In this document: one piece after another, positions 1-8,777 of the stretch | Position numbering within the stretch: the stretch's first letter is position 1 | Layout of the letters: every line of letters starts with the position of its first letter | Assembly: GCF_001598475.1 (NCBI RefSeq) | Contig: NZ_BCZA01000001.1 | Coordinates: 186,001-250,000, forward strand | Direction of reading: 5' to 3' | DNA: 64,000 nucleotides | DNA from: Pantoea agglomerans NBRC 102470 | GTDB taxonomy: Bacteria; Pseudomonadota; Gammaproteobacteria; Enterobacterales; Enterobacteriaceae | Translations under genes and position numbers: made by a program | Notes under the pieces: generated by a model | Told to the model about the DNA's origin: nothing | Database searches by the model: none | The model's input: the letters and a program-made list of their open reading frames with translations, nothing else

Positions 1-405
1 GCCAGCACCGCTGAACAGCGCGGGCAGGGTGAACCAGCTGAATACTGAGATGGGTTTGCCATCGGCGGTGGAGATCAGATAGCCGCTGATCAGAATCGCC
101 AGCAGCAGGGTATACAGTAACAGGTGGGCCACCACCGAACTGATGCGTACCAGCGGGGAATAACTGCTAAGCGGTTTTGGCGGCGGTGAAATAACGCGCC
201 ACAGCAGGCGAACGATCAGCGTCAGCAACAGGATCACGCCGATGCTTTTATGGATCTCAGGCGCGTCGTGATACCAGCTGTCGTAATAGCCGAGGCCGAC
301 CATCCATAATCCCAGCGCAAACATGGCGTAAATCGCCAGCGCCATCGACCAGTGCAGCAGCACGGCAACCAGGCCAAACTGATGAGATGAATTACGTAAT
401 AACAT
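1..405 (-). CDS. yceJ: Cytochrome b561 family protein, YceJ-like (N-terminal part)
   Basis: The first 135 codons of an inner-membrane b-type cytochrome; the C-terminus lies beyond the window edge. The start MLLRNSSHQFGLV is the first in-frame ATG. His residues in VLLHW and in APEIHKSIG sit where this family ligates haem. Hydrophobic segments follow (ALAIYAMFALGLWMV, IGVILLLTLIVRLLW, HLLLYTLLLAILISGYLI), and ISTADGKPISVF is a signature I recognise from E. coli YceJ rather than CybB. Family role: electron transfer within the membrane, physiological partner unclear. Lying upstream of solA, as in E. coli, supports the assignment. Confidence 0.85.
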   Translation of the reverse strand, partial: MLLRNSSHQFGLVAVLLHWSMALAIYAMFALGLWMVGLGYYDSWYHDAPEIHKSIGVILLLTLIVRLLWRVISPPPKPLSSYSPLVRISSVVAHLLLYTLLLAILISGYLISTADGKPISVFSWFTLPALFSGAG

Positions 406-700
406 AATGGGGTTTTCATGAAGTAATAATCTGAAATAAGCATCCACATTATGAAATATAAAAGCAATCATCCTTACGCTTCTATAACTTTAATTTTATA
501 TTGTGAAAAGGTTGAATAAATCAGGTGCGAAATGCGCAATATTACTGAATGAGTTATTTGTGAGGCGCTTGTCGTCAACTTAAAAGAGCCGGAATTAACC
601 AAAAGGGCGAAATATATTCTGACTTTATGTCAATAATAGTCAATTTTCGTCAAAGTCTGTCAGTCGGGCGGCATCAGGCTGATACCACCCTTTATCAGAG

Positions 701-1813
701 TCAGAAACGTGATAGGCGGAAGGGTGTCAGATCAAAAGAGAACGGTTTTTGCTGGGCAAATTCTGCAGCCAGTTCGCCCAATACGCTGGCGAATTTAAAC
801 CCGTGTCCACTGAGCCCGGTAATTAACAAGCGGTCTGGTTCACCCGGCAGGGTATCAATTATAAAGTCTTCATCCGGGCTAAAATCGTAGCTGCAGGCTT
901 CGCCATGCAGACAGACACCGACGCCAGGTAAAAACTGACGGAGGAATCCAAAAGCTTCGCTGCCATCGGCCGCCACCGCGCCAAAAGGCTTACGATCCTC
1001 AGGCTGCTGCATCAGCTGACCGCCATCATGACGACCCACTTTCAGGGCGTTGTTATCCGCCGGGAAGCCATAAAACTGGCTGCCATCGCCCATTTCCACC
1101 GTAAAACCGGGAAACTTATTGTTCTCACTGTAGCGGCCATCTGCCTGATACCAGGCGAACACCTTGCGGGTGGGCGCGACCGGCAGGTCAGGAACTAATT
1201 TGCCAACCCATGTGCCCGCACTGATCAACATTTTGCGGCCCCGGTAGACGCCATCCAGGGTAGTGACCTGCTGCAGATCGCCATCGCGACCCAGCTCTGA
1301 AACCGGGCAGTTAAACAGCTGCGCGCAGCCCGCCTGCTCCGCCAGCTGGATCCAGCTGCGTACCGCCTGTTCACATTTCAGATAGCCGGACTGCGGCTCA
1401 AATACGCCCAGATAGCCCTCAGGCACATTGATTTGTGGCCAGCGCTTGCGCACGTCATCAGGCTGCATCACCTCAATATTGAGCTGCCAGCGGGTCGCGC
1501 TGTCGATGACGTTCTGAATAAACGGCGACTGATTCGGGGCGAGGTTAAGTACGCCACTGCGATGCATGATGCGCTCACCGGCACGCTGTTCCAGCTCATC
1601 CCATAGCGTTTGCGCCCGCAGGACCAGGGGAACATAGCGTTCACCTTCACCATAGGCGTGACGAATCAGCCGGCTCTCGCCATGATGTGTGCCCTGATTA
1701 TGGGGAGGATGGGCGCTGTCGATCATTAACACCGATAAACCCGCCTGGGTGGCATAGTAGCCTGCCGCCGCGCCCACGGAACCGCTGCCAACGACGATAA
1801 GATCATAAATCAT
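701..1813 (-). CDS. solA: N-methyl-L-tryptophan oxidase
   Basis: A 370-residue flavoprotein of the monomeric sarcosine oxidase family. It oxidatively demethylates N-methyl amino acids such as N-methyltryptophan, giving formaldehyde and hydrogen peroxide in the cytoplasm. The N-terminus carries the Rossmann motif [10 protein letters not shown] for [18 protein letters not shown] and, near the C-terminus, [17 protein letters not shown] are family blocks; the Cys in the latter is the expected site of covalent FAD attachment. [13 protein letters not shown] closes the FAD domain. Length matches E. coli SolA (372). Neighbours bssS, dinI and pyrC keep the E. coli order. It is probably transcribed alone. 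Confidence 0.93.
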   Translation of the reverse strand: MIYDLIVVGSGSVGAAAGYYATQAGLSVLMIDSAHPPHNQGTHHGESRLIRHAYGEGERYVPLVLRAQTLWDELEQRAGERIMHRSGVLNLAPNQSPFIQNVIDSATRWQLNIEVMQPDDVRKRWPQINVPEGYLGVFEPQSGYLKCEQAVRSWIQLAEQAGCAQLFNCPVSELGRDGDLQQVTTLDGVYRGRKMLISAGTWVGKLVPDLPVAPTRKVFAWYQADGRYSENNKFPGFTVEMGDGSQFYGFPADNNALKVGRHDGGQLMQQPEDRKPFGAVAADGSEAFGFLRQFLPGVGVCLHGEACSYDFSPDEDFIIDTLPGEPDRLLITGLSGHGFKFASVLGELAAEFAQQKPFSFDLTPFRLSRF

Positions 1814-1866
1814 GGTAACTACGCTCTAAGAGACAGATAATCAAAAGCATACCAGAAACAGAAACG

Positions 1867-1890
1867 AAAAAGGCACCCCTGAGGGCGCCT
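1867..1890 (-). terminator. Terminator after bssS
   Basis: On the minus strand an 8-bp stem (AGGCGCCC / GGGTGCCT, one G-T pair) with a TCAG loop is followed directly by a T run. It lies 18 bases past the bssS stop. Confidence 0.75.
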
Positions 1891-1907
1891 CTTTGATGCG
1901 GCAGAAA

Positions 1908-2162
1908 TTAATGCTTTTTGAGGAGTCGTTCTATCTGCTCGGCTGATTCTATCTTGGCGATGCCTGCTTCGAGGATCGAGATAAATTGCCTTGCCACATC
2001 CGTTGTCAGCCAGTATGTCGGGCCAACATCCGCTTCTTCTTCTTTTTGATCCTGCGACGACAACGAGTGCAGGCGGATCATCATGGCGTCATAGCTGTCA
2101 ACGGTACTGATATCCCAGCCCACCAGTGGGTGAGTCTGTATAACATCTTTTCTTCTGTCCAT
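1908..2162 (-). CDS. bssS: Biofilm formation regulator BssS
   Basis: An 84-residue cytoplasmic protein recognisable as BssS (YceP) from HPLVGWDISTVDSYDAMMIRLH and GPTYWLTTDVARQFISILEAGI. In E. coli it is a small regulator that alters biofilm formation through effects on signalling and motility genes; its biochemical action is not established. Length equals the E. coli protein. An AGGAGG-like ribosome site (GGAGGTTATA on the minus strand) precedes the ATG. It is a single-gene unit with its own terminator and sits between solA and dinI as in E. coli. Confidence 0.92.
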   Translation of the reverse strand: MDRRKDVIQTHPLVGWDISTVDSYDAMMIRLHSLSSQDQKEEEADVGPTYWLTTDVARQFISILEAGIAKIESAEQIERLLKKH

Positions 2163-2332
2163 TATAACCTCCTTATTACTCGTTAAACGAAGTGCATGAT
2201 GAGGTTCAATGCGGCTTTTTTATTCCAATAGCGAAACAATTATAACAGTAAACGAGGGTATCACTGTTTAAAAAATGCCGTGAGTCAGCTTCTCACAGAA
2301 TATTTGCGTTTGAAAGGCGGGCGTAAAAAAAT

Positions 2333-2358
2333 AAAATGCCTGACGGGCAGGCATTTTT
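2333..2358 (-). terminator. Terminator after the 90-residue gene
   Basis: Stem AAAATGCCTG / CAGGCATTTT around the loop ACGGG, with U runs possible on both strands. On the minus strand the tail continues as TTTTATTTTTTT, so it serves the gene at 2409-2681. Confidence 0.75.
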
Positions 2359-2408
2359 ATCAGCAGTCAAAAGACAGGCAAAAAGCGGGCTTAGCCGCGT
2401 GAGCGGAC

Positions 2409-2681
2409 TCAGAGAGCCGGCGTTTCTGGCACTACGCCGCCGCCGCGTTTTTGCAGTGTTTCTGCCAGACGGGCAAAGTGCTGCTGAAGCTGCTCATCAT
2501 GGTTTTGATTTTGGGCTTCCAGCGACAGATTGTGTACCAGTAGCTGACTGGCACGATCGTCAAGACAGAAAATCAGACTGGAAAAGGCATTTTCCAGCAC
2601 CGTTAAACGACGCTTCTGATCACCAATCAGTGCTAACAACTCACCAAAGGTCATCGCCTCTTCCGGTTTATCAGTAGTCAT
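2409..2681 (-). CDS. Small hypothetical protein, predicted helical
   Basis: I do not recognise this 90-residue protein. It is very probably a real gene: a strong AGGAGGT ribosome site lies 9 bases before the ATG, a good terminator follows, and its spacing fits between bssS and dinI. The sequence is acidic and heptad-like (FGELLALIGDQKRRLTVLEN, then QNHDEQLQQHFARLAETLQ), which suggests a short coiled coil; the tail is Gly/Pro-rich. The arrangement of a leucine-rich helix followed by a polar helix loosely resembles small anti-adaptors such as IraP or the YecF family. That resemblance is weak and is not an assignment. E. coli has no counterpart at this position. Confidence 0.75.
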   Translation of the reverse strand: MTTDKPEEAMTFGELLALIGDQKRRLTVLENAFSSLIFCLDDRASQLLVHNLSLEAQNQNHDEQLQQHFARLAETLQKRGGGVVPETPAL

Positions 2682-2782
2682 GGTGTCGCACCTCCTGTTA
2701 TGCGTGACGAGCGCAAGGATAGGGCATTGATCATTAAGAGTCTAGATGCAGGACGGGGTAAGTGCGAGAGGGGAGAAAAGAT

Positions 2783-2814
2783 AAAAAAACCGGGTGGCGA
2801 CACCCGGAAAAAAA
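2783..2814 (-). terminator. Terminator after dinI
   Basis: Stem CCGGGTG / CACCCGG with loop GCGA, flanked by seven A on one side and a run of A on the other. It can stop transcription in either direction and lies 13 bases past the dinI stop. Confidence 0.85.
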
Positions 2815-2826
2815 GCACAGTGGCGG

Positions 2827-3072
2827 TTAATCAGTATTGAACCAGTCGTCAGCGCTTTCCCACGTCTGCTGCAGGATCTCGCTGATCTGGTCGCGCGTCT
2901 CTTTTCCACCGCCCAGCACGCTGAGATTATTGGCACTGGCATAACGTACCTTGACGTGATTGGTCGAGTCAGGGAACTGTTCATCAATGCGGCGCGATAA
3001 TTCATCGCTCAACGCTTCTATCGCACCAGCAGGAAGAGGTCGGGTATTTGATACGGTAATTTCAACACGCAT
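2827..3072 (-). CDS. dinI: DNA damage-inducible protein I
   Basis: An 81-residue DinI homologue (MRVEITVSNTRPLPAGAIEAL at the start, an acidic C-terminal helix ESADDWFNTD). DinI binds RecA filaments. It stabilises them while limiting the coprotease activity toward UmuD, so it tunes the SOS response. Length equals E. coli DinI. A near-perfect LexA box lies 19 bases before the start codon, so SOS control is directly readable. It keeps its E. coli place between bssS and pyrC, apart from the extra small gene downstream. Confidence 0.95.
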   Translation of the reverse strand: MRVEITVSNTRPLPAGAIEALSDELSRRIDEQFPDSTNHVKVRYASANNLSVLGGGKETRDQISEILQQTWESADDWFNTD

Positions 3073-3090
3073 AACAGCCTCCGTTTAAGA

Positions 3091-3110
3091 TACTGTATAT
3101 ATTTACAGTA
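3091..3110 (-). promoter_or_regulatory. LexA operator of dinI
   Basis: TACTGTATATATTTACAGTA is a 20-base near-perfect palindrome matching the LexA consensus TACTGT-(AT)4-ACAGTA. It sits immediately upstream of dinI. LexA cleavage after DNA damage should de-repress the gene. Confidence 0.93.
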
Positions 3111-3134
3111 TCGACAGGCCGGAGGCAAGTAAAA

Positions 3135-4178
3135 TTATGCGATGCGCCAGTTTAGTGTTTCACCCGCCAGGAACGGCACCAGTGAATGGCTGCCGAGCGC
3201 GATGGACTCTGGCACCTGCCAGGACTCACGCACCAGGGTAATCGTCCCTTCATTCAGCGGCAGGCCGTAAAAACGCGGGCCATTCTCCGAACAGAACGCT
3301 TCAAAATGTTCCAGCGCGTTCAGCTCTTCAAAAACGGTGGCGTAAGCGGGTAACGACACTGGCGCATTAAATACCCCCGCGCAGCCGCAACTGGCCTCTT
3401 TGAGATGACGCAGATGCGGTGCTGTGTCGGTGCCGAGGAAGACGCGCGGATGACCACTCGCTACTAATTTGCGCAATGCTTCCTGATGCACGTTGCGTTT
3501 AAGAATCGGCAGGCAATAGAGGTGCGGACGAATACCGCCCACCAGCATGTGATTGCGGTTAAACATCAAATGCTGCGGGGTAATGGTCGCGCCCAGCGTC
3601 TCATCGGCGGCGGCAACATATTCTGCGGCGTCCTGAGTAGTAATGTGCTCCATCACCACTTTCAGTGCCGGAAACTGGCTGCGCAGCGGCACCATAACCG
3701 TTTCGATAAACCGGGCTTCGCGGTCAAAAATGTCGACATGCGCATCGGTGACTTCGCCGTGGATCAGCAGTGGCATACCGAGCTTCTGCATCCGCTCCAG
3801 CACGCGGGCAATGGAGGCGATATCGGTAACGCCATGGCTGGAGTTCGTCGTAGCGTGCGCCGGATAGAGCTTAGCCGCGGAAAACAGACCGGAGGTGAAA
3901 CCGCGCTCAAGCTCATCAGGATCAAGCGAGTCGGTCAGATAGCAGGTCATCAGCGGCGTAAAGGCGTGATCGGCGGGCAGCGCCGCCAGGATGCGATCGC
4001 GGTACGCTTCACCTGCTGCCACGCTGGTCACCGGTGGCACCAGGTTAGGCATCACAATGGCACGCCCATTCACCGCGCTGGTATAGGGCAGGACCGTGTT
4101 GAGCATCTCATCGTCGCGCAGATGAATATGCCAGTCGTCAGGGCGACGCAGGGTAAGTTGCTGAGGTTGTGCTGTCAT
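3135..4178 (-). CDS. pyrC: Dihydroorotase
   Basis: Zinc amidohydrolase that cyclises N-carbamoyl-aspartate to dihydroorotate in pyrimidine synthesis. The 347-residue product starts [27 protein letters not shown] supplies the first metal-binding histidines, and [11 protein letters not shown] carries the lysine that is carbamylated in this family. [15 protein letters not shown] and FLGTDTAPH are further active-site blocks. The frame stays open 19 codons upstream, but the chosen ATG has GGAGCTTCACTG before it and matches the E. coli start (348 residues). E. coli pyrC is regulated by start-site choice and a leader hairpin; I could not confirm that here. Confidence 0.96.
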   Translation of the reverse strand: MTAQPQQLTLRRPDDWHIHLRDDEMLNTVLPYTSAVNGRAIVMPNLVPPVTSVAAGEAYRDRILAALPADHAFTPLMTCYLTDSLDPDELERGFTSGLFSAAKLYPAHATTNSSHGVTDIASIARVLERMQKLGMPLLIHGEVTDAHVDIFDREARFIETVMVPLRSQFPALKVVMEHITTQDAAEYVAAADETLGATITPQHLMFNRNHMLVGGIRPHLYCLPILKRNVHQEALRKLVASGHPRVFLGTDTAPHLRHLKEASCGCAGVFNAPVSLPAYATVFEELNALEHFEAFCSENGPRFYGLPLNEGTITLVRESWQVPESIALGSHSLVPFLAGETLNWRIA

Positions 4179-4235
4179 CAGTGAAGCTCCGGCAGAAGGG
4201 AAACAAAAGGCGTGTTTTGGCCGGGGTCTAAGCAT

Positions 4236-4862
4236 AAGGATTCAGGCAACCGTTTGCACCTGCTTTTTATGCTGATAAAGAAAATCCGCTGCCCAACAGG
4301 GTAATGCTGGTCAGTTAAGATTAGATTTGTAAAGGCTGTCATGGTCAAACGTGGCAGCTTTTTTCCGGGCGAGCGAGCCGCAGCGCGGGCCAGAGCACCT
4401 CTGCTGCTGCCGGGCCGTCCTCGCGCCGCTCACGCGGTACCTTCGGCTTTGACGTCGTGCCGACGAACCGTTCGGGGATCGGCCCTCCCTGGCCGGCCCC
4501 GAACTGTCCACGCTTCCCGGCGTGGACTTCTGGCCCGCCGTCACGCCTCAGCGTTGCGGATAGCCCTTTCAGCAGCAGAGGCGCTCAGGCCTCTACTCTC
4601 GTGCCCTTTTTAACAATACGCACCAGAAGCTTCAGAGCAGGCCGGTGGCGATCAGGGGCAGGCAATCCGCAGCGCTGAACAGAATGAGTCTGCCAGGAGA
4701 GCCCGCAGGACGCGGGCGAAAGGCGGGGCGGCACAGGATGTGCCATCCCCGGCGGTCCGTCAGGCAGAGGAATGACGTGAAGGAACCGCGTAGCGGCGCG
4801 AGGACCGCCAGCTCCTGCCCGGCACCAGACTGCGTTGTCACCTGTCGCTTAACTGACTGGCA
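4236..4862. other. Gene-free GC-rich intergenic stretch between pyrC and yceB
   Basis: About 620 bases with no convincing gene. From about 4350 to 4840 it is markedly GC-rich and full of short inverted repeats. Two related cores lie in opposite orientation. One, read on the minus strand, covers 4413-4460; the other, on the plus strand, covers 4771-4808. Both contain AAGG-ACCGCGT, an AGCGGCGCGAGGAC block and GCC. Open frames through it have arginine/alanine-rich compositions typical of GC-rich non-coding DNA, and I do not call them. It may be a pair of intergenic repeat elements. Its function is unknown. Confidence 0.55.
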
Positions 4863-5426
4863 TTACTGCGTAAAGGGAATAACCAGTTCGCCAGGTTTCA
4901 CTTCCAGTCCTTTGGCAAATTTCTTCGCCAGCGACTCGCCTTTGCTGCGGTCGGCGCTGAGCACGTAAGCCGGCTTTTGATCAAAGTAGTTTTTCAGCGA
5001 CTGATTCAGATAAGGCGTCAGCGTTTTCATAATGGAGGCCATTTTTTCCGGGGCAACCTGCGCATCAACAATTTCCAGATCGCGCAGATAGATTGCACCC
5101 TGCTGCTGGTCATAGACCGGCTGAGCACGCATCTTCAGTTGCATATCGGCCTGCTGCGGACCAAACAGTGACGTCACATTGATTTTAGCATTGCCAGAGA
5201 GCGTCACTTTACCTGGCTCTTCACGGCCAATCTGACTGGTCAGGTTGTTCAGGACGATGTGCGCATTAACCAGCCCGGAAACGCCTATATCTTTCTCATA
5301 GTTGTTGTGCTTCTGCAGCGCCTGGTTTACTTCCTGTTCGCTGATGGTGTATTGCGTCAGTTGATTACAGCCGCTCACCAGCAGCGCGATCAACAGGGCA
5401 GTCAGCCCGAAAAAAGCCTTTTTCAT
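4863..5426 (-). CDS. yceB: DUF1439 lipoprotein YceB
   Basis: A 187-residue lipoprotein. The signal peptide MKKAFFGLTALLIALLVSGC ends in a lipobox (LVSGC), so the mature protein starts at Cys20 and is lipid-anchored. The next residues (NQ) contain no Asp at +2, which predicts outer-membrane sorting. The rest (TQYTISEQEVNQALQKH and the basic, Gln-rich middle) matches the YceB/DUF1439 family, which adopts a lipid-binding-like fold of unknown ligand. Length is 186 in E. coli. It lies between pyrC and grxB, as in E. coli. Confidence 0.92.
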   Translation of the reverse strand: MKKAFFGLTALLIALLVSGCNQLTQYTISEQEVNQALQKHNNYEKDIGVSGLVNAHIVLNNLTSQIGREEPGKVTLSGNAKINVTSLFGPQQADMQLKMRAQPVYDQQQGAIYLRDLEIVDAQVAPEKMASIMKTLTPYLNQSLKNYFDQKPAYVLSADRSKGESLAKKFAKGLEVKPGELVIPFTQ

Positions 5427-5504
5427 CGATCTTTATCCTGAATATCAGAGCCAATAAACAGGCCATAGCCTGCCTGAATGCGTAGCGGGTGTCATCAGGA
5501 AAGA

Positions 5505-5532
5505 GATGAGAAACGCCGCAGCGTCTCTCATC
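5505..5532 (-). terminator. Strong hairpin after grxB, possible terminator
   Basis: A 12-bp stem (GATGAGAAACGC / GCGTCTCTCATC, one mismatch) with a CGCA tetraloop begins 9 bases past the grxB stop. The minus-strand tail TCTTTCC is a poor U tract, so termination may be weak. It may instead protect the mRNA 3' end. Confidence 0.4.
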
Positions 5533-5540
5533 GGGAGGGG

Positions 5541-6188
5541 TTAGTGAGCTATCGAGGAGAGCAGATTCACCTGGGTCTGTTTAGCCATGTTATCGCGGTA
5601 GTCAGCGACCCGGCTCGGCCAGTCGATTCCGGCCACCAGCGTCAGAGAGCGCAGCAGCGGGAAGAGATTAAAATCATCTTCGGACAGCTCGCCATTCACC
5701 GCATTGGGCTGGGCGATTAATTTGTCCAGCTTGCGCAGATCGTCGCTGACGTTCTTAATCAGGCCGGCAGAATGACTTTTCAGCGTGTCGAAATCACCGA
5801 TGCTCGCCTGCTTTTTGTTGCGGAAATAGTCACGCGCCTCCGGCGTCGCAAATTCGGCAAACGCCGCCTCTGCAATGCGCGGCAGCAGCAGTTTATTGAC
5901 ATAGCTGTTCATGTGACGCAGCCAGTCGCCGATCGCCGGATTCAGCGCGCCGATGATCAGCGGTTCGCCATCCTGCTGATCGACATAGTGTACGATCTCC
6001 ATACTTTCAGGCATCGCGCTGCCATCCTGCTTCTGCAGAATGGGCGCCATTTTCTGTCCGATCAGTCGTTTCGGCGTCTCTTCATCGTCGTTGAGCATTA
6101 CCACCAGCTCAACCGGTTTGTTTTTCAGGCCAAAAATCATTCGCGCTTTAACGCAGAAAGGGCAGTGGTCGTAGATATAGAGCTTCAT
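5541..6188 (-). CDS. grxB: Glutaredoxin 2
   Basis: A 215-residue glutaredoxin of the Grx2 type, which is larger than classical glutaredoxins and has a glutathione-transferase-like fold. It reduces protein disulfides and glutathionylated proteins using glutathione. The redox motif CPFC is at residues 9-12 (YDHCPFCVKARMIFG). The thioredoxin-like N-domain continues to about residue 75 (AMPESMEIVHYVD, the glutathione site), followed by the helical C-domain. Length equals E. coli GrxB. In E. coli the transporter gene mdtH follows; here the next gene is rimJ, and no mdtH remnant is visible. Confidence 0.95.
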   Translation of the reverse strand: MKLYIYDHCPFCVKARMIFGLKNKPVELVVMLNDDEETPKRLIGQKMAPILQKQDGSAMPESMEIVHYVDQQDGEPLIIGALNPAIGDWLRHMNSYVNKLLLPRIAEAAFAEFATPEARDYFRNKKQASIGDFDTLKSHSAGLIKNVSDDLRKLDKLIAQPNAVNGELSEDDFNLFPLLRSLTLVAGIDWPSRVADYRDNMAKQTQVNLLSSIAH

Positions 6189-6487
6189 CCTGATCTCCCG
6201 GGTTTTACAGGTTTAGTGTTTAACAGAGTGAATCAATTCATCCTGCTTTCGGGCTCGTAAAAAGTATGGAAGAGATTACTCCACAGGGCAAACCTGCCTG
6301 TCAGGCGCGCTGCAGGATCCGCTGGTGATGCCGCCTGCAGCAGGGGTTATCCGCGGTGCGACCCGAGCAAAATCAGCCTCTTTATCGCTAAACTGCTGTA
6401 ACGTTTTACCGCAGCCCAGGCGGCGGTTATAGTGAAAGCCGGGTAATGACGGCTCATCTCTATCAGCCATTGATTTCAGGAGTCAGG

Positions 6488-7078
6488 ATGTTTGGCTATC
6501 GTTCTGCCGCGCCCAGGGTGCGATTAACCACCGATCGGCTGGTGGTCCGTCTGGTTCACGAGCGTGATGCCTGGCGAATGGCAGATTACTACGCGGAAAA
6601 CCGCCTGTTTTTAAAACCGTGGGAGCCGGTGCGTGATGACAGCCACTGCTACCCTTCGGGCTGGCAGGCGCGGCTTGGGCTGATTTCCGACATGCATAAG
6701 CAGGGTTCGGCCTTCTATTTCATTTTAATGGACAGCGATGAAACCGAAGTGAGGGGAGTGGCGAACTTCAGCAACGTGTTACGCGGATCCTTTCATGCCT
6801 GTTACCTCGGCTATTCACTGGGTGAAAAGTGGCAGGGGCAGGGGTTCATGTTCGAAGCGTTGCAGGTGGCAATCCGCTATATGCAGCGCCAGCAGCATAT
6901 TCACCGCATCATGGCTAACTACATGCCGCACAACCAGCGCAGCGGCGATCTGCTGGCGCGACTCGGTTTTGAGAAAGAGGGTTACGCGAAAGATTATCTG
7001 CTAATCGACGGACGCTGGCAGGATCACGTGCTGACAGCCTTAACCCTGCGGGAATGGACGCCTGACCGGCGTGGATAA
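6488..7078 (+). CDS. rimJ: Ribosomal protein S5 N-terminal alanine acetyltransferase
   Basis: A 196-residue GNAT acetyltransferase that transfers acetyl from acetyl-CoA to the N-terminal Ala of ribosomal protein S5; in E. coli it also assists 30S assembly. [35 protein letters not shown] (split here only for recognition) and [28 protein letters not shown] are nearly identical to E. coli RimJ, and [12 protein letters not shown] is the acetyl-CoA loop. The frame is open 14 codons upstream, but this ATG has TTCAGGAGTCAGG before it and matches the known start. yceH follows at a 16-base gap and is probably cotranscribed. Confidence 0.96.
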   Translation: MFGYRSAAPRVRLTTDRLVVRLVHERDAWRMADYYAENRLFLKPWEPVRDDSHCYPSGWQARLGLISDMHKQGSAFYFILMDSDETEVRGVANFSNVLRGSFHACYLGYSLGEKWQGQGFMFEALQVAIRYMQRQQHIHRIMANYMPHNQRSGDLLARLGFEKEGYAKDYLLIDGRWQDHVLTALTLREWTPDRRG

Positions 7079-7094
7079 TAATGAGGATGCGAGC

Positions 7095-7733
7095 ATGAAG
7101 ATGACTTTATCGGCGCAGGCGATGCGCGTGCTGGGCTGCCTGCTGGAGAAGCAGGTCACCACGCCGGAACAGTATCCGCTGTCACTGAATGGCGTGGTGG
7201 TGGCCTGTAACCAGAAATCGAACCGCGAGCCGGTGATGGAGCTGAGCGAAAGTGAGGTGCAGGATCAGCTCGATCAGCTGGAAAAACGGCATCTGATTAC
7301 CGCCAGCAGCAGCGCCGGGCAGCGGGTCGTGAAATATGAGCAGCGTTTCTGCAACTCCGCGTTTGGCACGCTAAAGCTTAACAGCGCAGAAGTTGCTCTG
7401 CTGACGCTGCTGTTACTGCGCGGGCCCCAGACGCCAGGCGAACTGCGTACCCGCAGCGGCCGTCTGCACGAGTTCAGTGATGTCAGCGAAGTTGAGCAAA
7501 CGCTGGAAGGATTGATGCAGCGCGACGACAGTGCTCAGGTGATCCGTCTGCCGCGTGAACCTGGCAAGCGCGAAAGTCGCTTTATGCATCTGCTGGGCGA
7601 TGAGTCTGACCAGACGCAGACCGCAGACGCGTCAGAAGAGCAGGGCGATCTGGCGGCGCGCGTCGCAACGCTGGAACAGCAGGTTGCAGCGCTTCAGGCA
7701 CAACTCACCCAACTGCTGCAACCGGAGAGCTGA
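7095..7733 (+). CDS. yceH: DUF480 family protein YceH
   Basis: A 212-residue member of the YceH/DUF480 family, which has two winged-helix domains and no settled function. Conserved blocks are [36 protein letters not shown] and [15 protein letters not shown]. The last 35 residues form a short coiled coil ([23 protein letters not shown]). I prefer the ATG at 7095 because GAGGATGCGAGC precedes it and the protein then begins like E. coli YceH. A GTG at 7071, overlapping rimJ, is the alternative. mviM follows directly. Confidence 0.93.
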   Translation: MKMTLSAQAMRVLGCLLEKQVTTPEQYPLSLNGVVVACNQKSNREPVMELSESEVQDQLDQLEKRHLITASSSAGQRVVKYEQRFCNSAFGTLKLNSAEVALLTLLLLRGPQTPGELRTRSGRLHEFSDVSEVEQTLEGLMQRDDSAQVIRLPREPGKRESRFMHLLGDESDQTQTADASEEQGDLAARVATLEQQVAALQAQLTQLLQPES

Positions 7734-7734
7734 G

Positions 7735-8655
7735 ATGACCTTACGTATTGGCATGGTGGGATTAGGCGGTATCGCGCAGAAAGCCTGGCTGCCGGTGCTG
7801 TCGGCGGCGACGGACTGGACCCTGGCAGGGGCGTTTTCCCCGAACCAGGCCAAAGCCCGGCCGGTCTGTGACAGCTATCGCATGCCATATTTTGGTTCGC
7901 TGAATGAATTAGCCGCTGCCTGCGACGCGGTCTTTGTCCACAGCAGCACCGCCACGCACTATGAAGTGGTCAGGGCGCTGCTGCTGGCAGGAAAGGATGT
8001 CTGCGTCGATAAGCCGCTGGCTGAAACCCTGGAGCAGGCTGAGGCGCTGGTGGCGCTGGCGGAAAAACGGCAGCGTAAACTGATGGTGGCGTTTAACCGG
8101 CGGTTCGCCCCGCGCTATCAGCAGCTGCGGGCGGAGATGGCGGACGCCGCTTCTCTGCGGATTGAAAAGCACCGTAGCGACAGCGTCGGGCCACAGGATC
8201 TCCGCTTTACCCTGCTCGATGACTATCTGCATGTGGTGGATACCGCCCTCTGGCTGGGTGGGAAACCTTTTCGCCAGGTTCAGGGACGCATCGACACCAA
8301 CGAACAGGGGCAGATGCTCTATGCCGAGCACCATTTCGCTGTTGAGGGCTTGTCGATTACCACCAGTATGCACCGGCGCGCAGGCAGTCAGCGCGAGCGG
8401 GTCAGCGCAGTATGTGACGGTAAGTGCATCGACATCAGTGAAATGCGCGACTGGCAGGAAGAACGGCGTGACGGGATGCTGATTACGCCACCGCCCGCCT
8501 GGCAGAGTCATCTGACCCAGCGCGGTTTCAGCGGTGCGGCTCGCCATTTCATCGACTGCGTACAAAATCAGACGAAGCCTGAAACCAGCGGTGAGCAGGC
8601 GCTGATGGCGCAGCGTGTGGTGGAAAAATTGTGGCGTGAGGCGACGCAGGAATAA
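7735..8655 (+). CDS. mviM: Gfo/Idh/MocA-family oxidoreductase MviM
   Basis: A 306-residue putative NAD(P)-dependent oxidoreductase. The Rossmann motif GMVGLGGIAQKAWLP opens the protein, VDKPLAETLEQAE is the family EKP-like motif, and AFNRRFAPRYQQLR and DDYLHVVDTALWL follow in the substrate domain. The family acts on sugars and related compounds, but the substrate of MviM is unknown. The start overlaps the end of yceH by spacing only (TGAGATG), so the two are translationally linked. Gene order yceH-mviM-murJ is that of E. coli. Length is 307 in E. coli. Confidence 0.93.
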   Translation: MTLRIGMVGLGGIAQKAWLPVLSAATDWTLAGAFSPNQAKARPVCDSYRMPYFGSLNELAAACDAVFVHSSTATHYEVVRALLLAGKDVCVDKPLAETLEQAEALVALAEKRQRKLMVAFNRRFAPRYQQLRAEMADAASLRIEKHRSDSVGPQDLRFTLLDDYLHVVDTALWLGGKPFRQVQGRIDTNEQGQMLYAEHHFAVEGLSITTSMHRRAGSQRERVSAVCDGKCIDISEMRDWQEERRDGMLITPPPAWQSHLTQRGFSGAARHFIDCVQNQTKPETSGEQALMAQRVVEKLWREATQE

Positions 8656-8777
8656 CGCCTTGTAACACTCCGTGCTGGTCATTTCCCTCCGTGGCAGTAG
8701 ACTGTCGCCGGGCATCTTCTGGGTGCCCGCGCTAATTCTCCTTTTTTGCCGATTCTTTTCAGGATGCGCCGTCAATT

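Noticed and set aside
3486..4184. 232-codon plus-strand frame opposite pyrC
   Set aside because: It is antisense to a highly conserved enzyme, has no ribosome site and the translation resembles no protein I know.
4341..4968. Open frames in the GC-rich region after pyrC on both strands
   Set aside because: Arg/Ala/Pro-rich translations, no ribosome site, overlap in several frames, and the region is explained better as non-coding repeat DNA.
7555..7734. Upstream extension of the mviM frame
   Set aside because: It overlaps yceH in another frame. The Rossmann start MTLRIGMVGLGG follows TGAG directly and matches the family N-terminus.
7909..8775. 288-codon minus-strand frame opposite mviM
   Set aside because: It is antisense to a well-conserved oxidoreductase; no start signal or recognised motif.
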